Shown here: piece after piece, positions 7,686 through 13,495 of the stretch
How the letters are laid out: every line of letters starts with the position of its first letter
Position numbering within the stretch: position 1 is the stretch's first letter
NCBI GenBank assembly: GCA_964638155.1
Contig: CAZWYI010000042.1
Location: 1-13,495 of the forward strand
Length of the DNA stretch: 13,495 bases
Reading direction: 5' to 3'
Source: CAYZTD01 sp964638155
GTDB taxonomy: Archaea > Thermoplasmatota > E2 > DHVEG-1
The notes under the pieces: model-generated
Databases searched by the model: none
Told to the model about the DNA's origin: nothing
Seen by the model: only the letters and a program-made list of their open reading frames with translations
Made by a program: the position numbers and the translations under genes

Positions 7686-7703
7686 CTTATAAATATTTTT
7701 AGG
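7686..7703 (-). promoter_or_regulatory. archaeal promoter (BRE + TATA) of mcm
   Basis: On the minus strand CCTAAAAA is followed by TATTTATAAG, a BRE-like plus TATA arrangement. The expected transcript start is near 7663, leaving a leader of about 28 bases with the GGGGGA site before the proposed ACG codon. Confidence 0.6.
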
Positions 7704-7715
7704 AGATCGTTGAAA

Positions 7716-7737
7716 GTTTATAAAAATATTAAAAAAT
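7716..7737 (-). terminator. T-rich terminator of the 171-residue gene
   Basis: On the minus strand, just past the stop at 7753, there are a T6 run and a T5 run (complements of the A runs at 7731-7736 and 7722-7726). T tracts of this kind end archaeal transcripts. Part of it may also serve as a second TATA-like element for mcm. Confidence 0.4.
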
Positions 7738-7752
7738 ATCGTTCAAAATTAT

Positions 7753-8268
7753 TTATACCCCTGCACAATAAAGAATTGAAACATATCCTGTTTCACTCAT
7801 TTTTATGGAAATCATCAGTGGACAAGTATCATTAAAATATGAATTTTGAATACCAAGAGAATATATTTTTTCGTTGGAAAAAATCGCATTAGAATTTTCA
7901 ACATTAATGTATTCCTCTAATTTGTCGATATCAATATGGTTATTTACAGATCCATTATTATTTATATGATCTATTGGAAAGCTGTTTGGAACCAGATTCA
8001 ACCTGGTCGGCCAATTATTAGAGTATAATGAACCATTAAATTGATGTTCTTTTAGAAATGAGATAAAATCATATTTGTTATCTATTTTAGTATCATAATT
8101 AAATCGATATTCTCTACTACAATTTGGCATTTGATTAGAAGGAGGAGATGTAAAGGGCCCAAAAAAAGGATAAGGATAAAAAATAAAAACAAGACTGATT
8201 ACAACCAATAAAACAATTAGAATAATAAGCAATTTGTGTAATTTTTTATTTTTTATATTAATTCCCAC
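7753..8268 (-). CDS. hypothetical membrane-anchored extracellular protein, 171 residues
   Basis: I do not recognise this family. The product has a short basic N-terminus, one strongly hydrophobic span (residues about 12-31, LLIILIVLLVVISLVFIF), a Pro/Phe-rich linker (31-48), then a polar domain of about 125 residues. This suggests an uncleaved signal anchor with the domain outside the cell. The domain has four N-glycosylation sequons (Asn49, 78, 105, 146) and three Cys (50, 149, 168), as expected for an archaeal exterior protein. The GTG start at 8268 is the first possible one. It lies directly after a TATA-like TTTAAATATA that is too close to serve it, so a leaderless message from an element near 8300, or a shorter start at TTG 8232, are both possible. 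It sits between the SRP RNA and mcm and is richer in AT than mcm. Confidence 0.75.
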   Translation of the reverse strand: MGINIKNKKLHKLLIILIVLLVVISLVFIFYPYPFFGPFTSPPSNQMPNCSREYRFNYDTKIDNKYDFISFLKEHQFNGSLYSNNWPTRLNLVPNSFPIDHINNNGSVNNHIDIDKLEEYINVENSNAIFSNEKIYSLGIQNSYFNDTCPLMISIKMSETGYVSILYCAGV

Positions 8269-8323
8269 TATATTTAAATCAAAAATCAGAAATAAGTATT
8301 TTTCTTTTTATTGAAAGTTTTTT

Positions 8324-8646
8324 AGCGGGTATAGAAAATCCTCGAGTGAGTGCACATCTCATCTATTGACTGCCCATCTGCCTCCATCAACCCCGTTAAC
8401 CCTTCGAGCATCGGCAGTCTATGGTAAGGCTGCTCACTTCCGTGCCTAACCCGATTTCCACAGCGAAGACGACAACACAGCCCTCCAGCTGCATAAATTC
8501 GTCACCTCCGATCCCAAAGGACAGGGTATCATCGTCAGCAGATGGATCAATAGACGGATGAAACACCGCCTCTCAGTTTCGACCTCTGCATGAAGACGAT
8601 TTCAGATTATAGGGAACGTCTATCTCCCCGGTCTATTCTATACCTA
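8324..8646 (-). ncRNA. signal recognition particle RNA (7S RNA)
   Basis: This is the RNA scaffold of SRP, which with SRP19 and SRP54 targets membrane and secreted proteins to the translocon. On the minus strand the helix 8 core appears as GGUUAGGCACGGAAGUGAG followed by CAGCC (8451-8428), with the GGAA tetraloop at 8441-8438 and the AGCA side loop, the SRP54 site. Helix 6 reads CAGCU-GGAG-GGCUG (8491-8478), the GNAR-type loop bound by SRP19. The ends pair in helix 1, as in archaea: GGTATAGAA (8644-8636) with TTCTATACC (8336-8328). Helix 5 includes CCATCTGC (8545-8538) with GCAGATGG (8381-8374) and TATTGA (8552-8547) with TCAATA (8369-8364). The Alu part has CCCUAUAAUCUGAAAUCG (8614-8597), like the usual CCUGUAACCCGAAACCG. 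Length of about 320 nt and about 51% GC (hand count, 8341-8640) fit. The exact ends are estimates. Confidence 0.95.
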
Positions 8647-8658
8647 TCGCCAAACAAA

Positions 8659-8670
8659 TATACCTTAAAG
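8659..8670 (-). promoter_or_regulatory. possible TATA box of the SRP RNA gene
   Basis: CTTTAAGGTATA on the minus strand lies about 20-25 bases before the estimated 5' end of the SRP RNA. It overlaps the stop codon of the upstream membrane-protein gene. Processing from a longer transcript cannot be excluded. Confidence 0.4.
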
Positions 8671-8922
8671 GGACCTACGAATAATAGTAGATATATTTCT
8701 AATTAACTGAACAAATATTAAAGCAAGAGAAACCGATAGAAAAGCAACATCACGAGCAACATAAAGCCAAATATCAGAATCAGGGTCAGCACCAACAGCC
8801 ATAGAATCCTTTATCAATAAATAAAAAAACAAGCCTATAATAAAGAATAACACTAAATTGATATAAATAGACCATTTATACCAAGTTTTTTTTCCAGTTT
8901 TTCTAATAAAATCCTCAACCAT
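8665..8922 (-). CDS. hypothetical two-helix membrane protein, 85 residues
   Basis: I do not recognise the family. The product has two hydrophobic segments (about residues 18-37 and 52-75) joined by a short acidic loop with ADPDSD (45-50). A Lys/Arg-rich N-terminus and an Arg-rich C-terminus place both ends inside by the positive-inside rule. ATG 8922 is preceded by AGAGGGATG and by TATA-like sequence 35-55 bases upstream, so it is likely transcribed separately from polC, which ends 65 bases before it. It lies directly before the SRP RNA gene; its stop codon overlaps the likely SRP RNA promoter. Any link to protein export is only suggested by position. Confidence 0.75.
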   Translation of the reverse strand: MVEDFIRKTGKKTWYKWSIYINLVLFFIIGLFFYLLIKDSMAVGADPDSDIWLYVARDVAFLSVSLALIFVQLIRNISTIIRRSL

Positions 8923-8952
8923 TATATCAACATCCCTCTAATACAAATCAAA

Positions 8953-8980
8953 TGTAATATAAAATAATAGATATAAGAAA
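8953..8980 (-). promoter_or_regulatory. TATA-rich promoter region of the 85-residue membrane protein
   Basis: Minus-strand TTTCTTATATC and ATTTTATATTAC both resemble archaeal TATA boxes. The nearer one would start transcription around 8935, just before the AGAGGG ribosome-binding site. Confidence 0.4.
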
Positions 8981-8987
8981 TTTGCCT

Positions 8988-11900
8988 TTAAAAAAACTCA
9001 TCAAGCTTAGTACTACGTATCTTATCACTCATAAAAAGTGAATCAATAGATTTTTCAACAAGAGTAATTCTTTGACGGGCATAAGTTGGAATATTATAAC
9101 GTTGTGCAATTTCTTTAGAGATTTCCAGATATTTTTTAACAGATTTTTCATGAACTGTGAGAGTAAGTTTACCGCCGCATTTAGTACAAACTCCTTTAAG
9201 AGGTGGACGGCGATAGTTTATGTTACAAGTTGGACAGCGGACAGACTGCTTGCTAAAAGCACGGAGATTACCAAGGATATCAGGTAAAAAATGTCTTTCA
9301 ATTACTTTATAGGCAACATCAGCAGCATCAACCGCACGAAGTTTAGCTGCAAGATTAAGCTGAGAGTTCATCTTATCCATCATAGTCTTCAAAGTTTTAT
9401 AGTTAGACATCTTTGGACCAGCTGAAATATCAACTGTGTCATGAGTAAAATAAAAATTTTCATACTGAAACTTTGAACCAAGACGAGAAGAAACAGTATC
9501 CATGATTGATTCTAAATCTTTGGAATGAGCATGCTTCAGTGTTGATTTATAAAAATCAAGTGGATAACGGGCAAGAGTATCAACGTTGTGTGCTTCTTTA
9601 TCTACTTCAGATGGATCAAGACGAGTTGTAAGAATTAAAGGTAAATCCATCTGACCACCACGTTTATCAGGAATATATGCATGAGAAAAATTAAGAAGAG
9701 CATCCATTAAAAGCATTAAACCATCTTCATCTCCGTCGGAATTTCTTCTTTTCGCTGCATGAAAGAAAGGATGAGCATAACAAACCTGGGCATCTGTAAA
9801 CCCAATAATCCTTGATAGTGATCCACCTGAGGTGTGTGGTGCAAGACCTATTGTCAAGTGTCCTGTTAAATTCTCAAGTTTTCTAATATTATAGAAGCGT
9901 TCTAAATCATAAAATTTTACAAGCAGATCATCAACAAATTTAGCTATTTTTAAAAAGTATTCTGCACATGATTTTGATATTATTACATCCTGAACCTTTA
10001 GTTCACAGATTTGATCAGATTTTTCCAGTTTATTTCCTAAATAATCTTTTGCATATCCTAATTCTTTTAATCTTTCAACTGAAACTCCAATCTCTTCTGG
10101 CTTGAAATGGGTGATTGGTGCATCTGTCATATCAAATCTTACTGTTCCATCTTTAAAGACATATACACCATGTTTTGCTCTAAGTATTCCTTTTTCAAGT
10201 GGCTCTGGTGTTTTATTTTTTGATATTGTTCCCATTACACCTTTTATTGTTTCTGGGAGTGTTCTTTCTTTTATTTTCTTTTTTGCTAGTTTTAGATCTT
10301 CTGATAGGTTTATGTCATGTATCTCTATTTTATCATTTTCTATTTCAGTGTGTGTTCCACATTCGCAGGTTAGTTTATATGTCTTTTTTTTACATTTTGG
10401 ACAAATCCTTGTTCCTGCTTCTACTTCTATTTGTGGTTTTTTTGCTGCTTTTCCTAAGAGTCTTTGATTGGACCCATAGTTTCCAACTGGAAATAACACG
10501 TGTGGTGGAGGTCGCATTTTTCGCTCTGCTGCTTTTTCTGGCCGCCCCATACGTGTGCCGATCCTAAAAGGTGCTTTTGGTCTAATCTCTATTCCTAATA
10601 GTTTTGTAACTATCTTTATTGGATTATTTTCATTTATATCTAATTTTGTTTTTTCAACAATTTTTCCATTTTTTATTCCAAGACCTAATGTATATATAAG
10701 TGAATCTTTGTATCTTTTAAAAATTAATTTTTGTTCTTTTTCTTTATGTATTGCTCCTAATTCTATTAAAATATTTTTTATCTCTTCATTATTTTCTAAA
10801 TATAGTTTTTTGTTTTTTATTTCTGAAGAATTGAATATATATTCTCTTAATTTTTTTATATCATCTATTGTTATATCATGCCAGAAGAGATTATATTTTG
10901 GATGCAGGGGTATTTTATATTTTTTTGATATTTCTATTGCATTTTCCCAGGTTGGATTTTCAAGAGTTATTTCTTTTTCTAAATCCTTTTTTATTTTTTC
11001 ATTTGTTTTTTTATCTACTTTTTTAATATTTTCAAGTGTGTTTTTTTCTGGTAAAAGTTTTAGTTTTTCTTGTAGTTCTTGTATCCACCATTCATATGTA
11101 TAGCTTGCATCTGGAAGAAGTGAATTATTTTCTAAAAATTCTCCATATGGTACTAGTATTTCACCTAAATCTATAATTTTTTTTATTTTTGTTTTATCTA
11201 TTTCTTTTTTTGATTTTATTTCTATAAAATCTCCATTTTGTAAAAGGACTGTTGGTCCTTCAATTGTTGTACAAGGCGTTCCTATTGTTGCTTTTCCTGG
11301 TCTTTCTGTTTTTAATTGTGTTCCTATTGCTATAAACTCGTCTACTATATGCATAGTTAGGGGGTTTATCGCTGTTGATGCAAGACCCGCGGTTCTTGCT
11401 CTTCCGTATCGTAGTCTTAGTCCACCTTTTCTACTGGGGTGACTAAATACTGGTCTACCTGCAATTACTTCTCCAATATATTTTTTGGAGGGTTTTATTT
11501 CTGGTATTTTTTTATTATTTTTATCGTCTTTTTCTTCTTTTTTATCTTTGTTTACGAAGATATCTAGAAAATTCCACCCTGAGAGTTTTAGTTTTTTTAC
11601 GTGTTTTAGAATCTTTGGTGCTTTCAAGCACATTCCTTCTGCTATTACTAGGCATGCTCCTCCACGTAATCTGTTTGTTTCAATTCTTGGTAGATCACGG
11701 TATCCTGTTACTTCTTCTTTTTCTGTTCCTTCTCCATTTACACAAATAGGACAGTTTGATACTATTTTTTCTATTTCATCAACACTTGGCGTGTATTGTA
11801 GGTGTTGTGCTCTTTTGTATAGAGGGATTTCTTCTTTGTACCGTTCTATTTCTCCTTTGGTTGGTTTGTATTTATCAATCTTCATCTGTGTTCTTACTAC

Positions 11901-12413
11901 ATCAGCTATTAGTACACTCATTGCCTGTCCTGTTCCACCTGCTGATCTGATTGGTCCAGAAAAATATAGGTCTACATAGTCTGTTCCATCGTTGTTTTTT
12001 CCTAGTTTTACATCTGCTATTCCCTCAAGTGGTGCTACTAGCACTCCTTCTGTAAGTATTGCAAGACCTGTTCTTATTGCCTGATCTAAAGCTTCTTCAT
12101 TTGTTTTGAATTTATATTTTTCTTTGTTTTTTGCAATATTTTTTGCAATTTCTAGGCTTACTAGTTCTCTGTTTTTTATTTTTTTTGTGGTTTTTCTTAT
12201 TTCTGGTGCTATATTCTTTGGTCCTACTAGCTCTTCTACTCTTTGTGCCAAGTCTAGTGCTTGTGGGATTTCTACAGTTTTTTCTGGATCGAGTCCTTTT
12301 TTCCTTGCTTTTTTTGCTATATTATATGCATTATCTATTTCTTTTTGTAAATCTGAAAAATATTTTTGCATTTCTTTGCTCATCTTTAGTTCTTTAGCTT
12401 TATCCCCGCCCAT
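8988..12413 (-). CDS. polC: D-family DNA polymerase, large catalytic subunit DP2
   Basis: DP2 carries the polymerase active site of PolD, the replicative DNA polymerase of most archaea outside Crenarchaeota; its partner DP1 is not in this window. The product has 1141 residues, within the family range. Landmarks are FSGPIRSAGGTGQAMSV (151-167), a CPIC zinc site (221-224), HPSRKGGLRLRYGRARTAGLAS (325-346), a second zinc cluster (Cys671, 674, 683, 685), the catalytic loop NSDGDED (891-897, with the metal-binding Asp893 and Asp895) and a third zinc cluster (Cys1060, 1063, 1076, 1079). The last residues, STKLDEFF, form a PCNA-binding PIP box lacking the Gln. The catalytic loop, a known intein site in other archaeal DP2 genes, is uninterrupted. 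Two Lys-rich stretches (about 288-310 and 455-600) look like loose insertions. ATG 12413 is the first start, with only a weak ribosome-binding site; ATG 12383 (Met11) is possible. Confidence 0.96.
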   Translation of the reverse strand: MGGDKAKELKMSKEMQKYFSDLQKEIDNAYNIAKKARKKGLDPEKTVEIPQALDLAQRVEELVGPKNIAPEIRKTTKKIKNRELVSLEIAKNIAKNKEKYKFKTNEEALDQAIRTGLAILTEGVLVAPLEGIADVKLGKNNDGTDYVDLYFSGPIRSAGGTGQAMSVLIADVVRTQMKIDKYKPTKGEIERYKEEIPLYKRAQHLQYTPSVDEIEKIVSNCPICVNGEGTEKEEVTGYRDLPRIETNRLRGGACLVIAEGMCLKAPKILKHVKKLKLSGWNFLDIFVNKDKKEEKDDKNNKKIPEIKPSKKYIGEVIAGRPVFSHPSRKGGLRLRYGRARTAGLASTAINPLTMHIVDEFIAIGTQLKTERPGKATIGTPCTTIEGPTVLLQNGDFIEIKSKKEIDKTKIKKIIDLGEILVPYGEFLENNSLLPDASYTYEWWIQELQEKLKLLPEKNTLENIKKVDKKTNEKIKKDLEKEITLENPTWENAIEISKKYKIPLHPKYNLFWHDITIDDIKKLREYIFNSSEIKNKKLYLENNEEIKNILIELGAIHKEKEQKLIFKRYKDSLIYTLGLGIKNGKIVEKTKLDINENNPIKIVTKLLGIEIRPKAPFRIGTRMGRPEKAAERKMRPPPHVLFPVGNYGSNQRLLGKAAKKPQIEVEAGTRICPKCKKKTYKLTCECGTHTEIENDKIEIHDINLSEDLKLAKKKIKERTLPETIKGVMGTISKNKTPEPLEKGILRAKHGVYVFKDGTVRFDMTDAPITHFKPEEIGVSVERLKELGYAKDYLGNKLEKSDQICELKVQDVIISKSCAEYFLKIAKFVDDLLVKFYDLERFYNIRKLENLTGHLTIGLAPHTSGGSLSRIIGFTDAQVCYAHPFFHAAKRRNSDGDEDGLMLLMDALLNFSHAYIPDKRGGQMDLPLILTTRLDPSEVDKEAHNVDTLARYPLDFYKSTLKHAHSKDLESIMDTVSSRLGSKFQYENFYFTHDTVDISAGPKMSNYKTLKTMMDKMNSQLNLAAKLRAVDAADVAYKVIERHFLPDILGNLRAFSKQSVRCPTCNINYRRPPLKGVCTKCGGKLTLTVHEKSVKKYLEISKEIAQRYNIPTYARQRITLVEKSIDSLFMSDKIRSTKLDEFF

Positions 12414-12460
12414 TTTTTACAAGACCGTTAAAATTAGTTGAGGTTTAATAATGTAAATAT

Positions 12461-12472
12461 TATGTTTAAAAG
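12461..12472 (-). promoter_or_regulatory. possible TATA box of polC
   Basis: CTTTTAAACATA on the minus strand is the best TATA-like match upstream of polC and would start transcription near 12441, about 28 bases before the ATG. The 12414-12569 gap is very AT-rich and serves two divergent genes, so the assignment is tentative. Confidence 0.35.
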
Positions 12473-12501
12473 TTTTGTAATTTTTGGTTTGGCTTTTTGT
12501 G

Positions 12502-12540
12502 TTATAAAATTTAAATATAAGTAATTATATATAAATATAA
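12502..12540 (+). promoter_or_regulatory. TATA-rich promoter region of the secreted-protein gene
   Basis: TTATAAAATTTAAATATAAG and, further on, ATTATATATAAATATA give two overlapping TATA-like elements 30-70 bases before ATG 12570. The first would leave room for a short leader with the GGTG ribosome-binding site at 12558-12561. Confidence 0.45.
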
Positions 12541-12569
12541 AAATATATATGAAATTTGGTGTGATATAT

Positions 12570-13495
12570 ATGAACATAAAAAAAATCTCTACATATATAA
12601 TAACAATGCTAATGATTGCAACAATTTTTGTAAGTTTTCCAACAGTACTTGCAGATCAAGTAATATATTCGCAAGAAAATATCGATGATCATATTAATAT
12701 ATATTCAAATGGAAGAATATTTGCACAAGAGATAAAAGATATAGAAGGAGTTACTTTATTTACGAAAGTAGAATTAAATTTTGGGATTATACTGTCAGAG
12801 ATTGAACCTGACCGAATTCTTGTAGGATTATCTGAAACACTTAATACAGATCAGGGAGAATGGGAAGCAAGACAATTAAGAAACATGGATGAACTATCAA
12901 CTGGTTGGAATATATTTAACTTTCCTGATTATGAGCCAACAGATAATGATATTTATCTAATGGTAGCCTTCATTTCTATTCCTCTTTTTGATTCAACAGG
13001 AAAAGATACCATCCAACTCATGACAGGATGCAATGAAAGATACGATAAGGGAGAACTTTATGTTTACGACGACAATAACTGGCCTGAATTTGATGACGGT
13101 ACTTACGATCTGACTTTCAAACTACATGGCGAACGTGAAGAACCAGAAGAATACACACTAACAATACACACAACAGGATGCGGAGATATAACACCCTCAG
13201 GAGGAACATACACAGAAGGAACAACAGTAACACTAACAGCAAACCCATGCACAGATTGGAAATTTGACCACTGGGAAGGAGATACAACAGGATCCACAAA
13301 TCCAAAGACAATAACAATGAACAAAGACAAAGACATCACAGCAGTATTCACAGAAGAATCAACAGAGTATTTTGATTTAACTTATGATATTGATGGACAA
13401 GGAACAGTAGATTTAAACCCACCTAGTGGAACATATGAGAAAGGAACTGAAGTCACATTAACAGCAAGTCCATCAGAAGGTTGGAGTTTTTCAGG
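12570..13495 (+). CDS. secreted surface protein with InlB-type B-repeats, 3' end outside the window
   Basis: The frame stays open from ATG 12570 to the window edge, giving 308 residues. Residues 1-28 form a signal peptide (basic start, hydrophobic core, cleavage likely at VLA/DQ). Residues about 29-194 are a polar, probably beta-sandwich domain rich in Asp, Glu and aromatic residues, ending DDGTYDLTFKLHG, which resembles carbohydrate- or adhesion-type exterior domains. Next come a divergent InlB B-repeat (about 195-263: YTLTIHTTGCGDITPSGG... FDHWEG... ITAVFTEE) and the start of a second. Such repeats are beta-grasp-like modules common in large surface proteins. ATG 12570 has GGTG at a normal distance; ATG 12549 is in frame but lies within TATA-like sequence and would spoil the signal peptide start. 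It is divergent from polC. The role is unknown; surface binding is the likely theme. Confidence 0.88.
   Translation, partial: MNIKKISTYIITMLMIATIFVSFPTVLADQVIYSQENIDDHINIYSNGRIFAQEIKDIEGVTLFTKVELNFGIILSEIEPDRILVGLSETLNTDQGEWEARQLRNMDELSTGWNIFNFPDYEPTDNDIYLMVAFISIPLFDSTGKDTIQLMTGCNERYDKGELYVYDDNNWPEFDDGTYDLTFKLHGEREEPEEYTLTIHTTGCGDITPSGGTYTEGTTVTLTANPCTDWKFDHWEGDTTGSTNPKTITMNKDKDITAVFTEESTEYFDLTYDIDGQGTVDLNPPSGTYEKGTEVTLTASPSEGWSFS
13152..13358 (+). repeat. InlB-type B-repeat, first copy (69 residues)
   Basis: The module has the order hydrophobic strand, G-x-I-x-P-x-G-x-Y, G-T-x-V-T-L-T-A-x-P, F-x-x-W-x-G-D, then I-T-A-V-F. It carries two Cys (in TGCGD and ANPCTD) placed to form a disulfide. 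Codons end almost always in A or C. Confidence 0.8.
13368..13495 (+). repeat. InlB-type B-repeat, second copy, cut by the window end
   Basis: YFDLTYDIDGQGTVDLNPPS aligns with the first copy, followed by GTYEKGTEVTLTASPSEGW. The two Cys of copy one are replaced by Gly and Ser, and codons ending in T (TAT, GAT, ATT, ACT) are frequent, unlike copy one. Confidence 0.75.

Noticed and set aside
7711..8321. TTGAAAGTTT occurring both upstream of mcm and just after the SRP RNA
   Set aside because: A 10-base AT-rich word shared twice in this composition is close to chance, and the surroundings differ.
8281..8700. GC-rich stretch as a horizontally acquired gene or a tRNA cluster
   Set aside because: No long open frame or tRNA cloverleaf is visible; SRP RNA helices account for the stretch from end to end.
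9714..9745. Possible intein at the DP2 catalytic loop
   Set aside because: The NSDGDED loop is uninterrupted and the gene has normal length.
10102..12441. Long plus-strand open frames opposite polC (for example 10555-11103 and 11485-11979)
   Set aside because: They are Phe/Ser/Leu-rich antisense shadows caused by the A-rich coding strand of polC, without starts, ribosome-binding sites or recognisable domains.
12414..12569. AT-rich gap next to polC as a replication origin
   Set aside because: No repeated origin-recognition boxes are visible and no cdc6/orc1 gene is present; divergent promoters explain the composition.
13103..13351. Minus-strand open frame opposite the B-repeats
   Set aside because: It arises because the real plus-strand frame avoids T at third positions; it has no supporting signals.

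Overview
The window comes from an AT-rich archaeal chromosome, most likely a euryarchaeon. The Thermoplasmatota are a plausible home, but that is inference, since no 16S rRNA gene is present. The archaeal markers are uS12 and uS7 of archaeal type, an EF-2 with the diphthamide loop, an MCM helicase, the large subunit (DP2) of the D-family DNA polymerase, an archaeal SRP RNA, and TATA/BRE-like promoters ahead of the genes.

Layout, plus strand. A possible C-terminal gene fragment (1-117) precedes a translation operon: rpsL (uS12, 214-645), rpsG (uS7, 647-1240) and fusA/EF-2 (1281-5084). The EF-2 gene is interrupted by a complete 535-residue intein with a LAGLIDADG homing-endonuclease domain, placed inside the GTP-binding P-loop between Lys34 and the following Thr. 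A hairpin plus T7 tract closes the operon. A short orphan gene (5173-5523) follows and runs convergently into mcm, with 3 bp between the two stop codons.

Layout, minus strand, in transcription order from the right: polC (DP2, 12413-8988), a two-helix membrane protein (8922-8665), an SRP (7S) RNA gene of about 320 nt (about 8646-8324), a membrane-anchored, glycosylation-rich orphan protein (8268-7753), and mcm (7635-5527). The SRP RNA is the one clearly GC-rich island (about 51% by hand count). It was recognised from its helix 8 core, the GGAG loop of helix 6, the Alu-domain motif and the pairing of its two ends. The mcm reading frame covers the whole conserved N-terminus only if translation begins at a non-canonical codon, most likely ACG at 7635, six bases after a strong GGGGGA ribosome-binding site.

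At the right edge, divergent from polC, a gene beginning at 12570 and running off the window encodes a secreted surface protein. It has a signal peptide, a beta-rich domain and at least two InlB-type B-repeats.

Together these are mainly information-processing genes: ribosome and elongation factor on one strand; replicative polymerase, replicative helicase and the protein-targeting RNA on the other. Small membrane or surface proteins of unknown role lie between them. The best leads are the P-loop intein in EF-2, the apparent non-AUG start of mcm, the SRP RNA with a changed Alu motif, and the unassigned small proteins.
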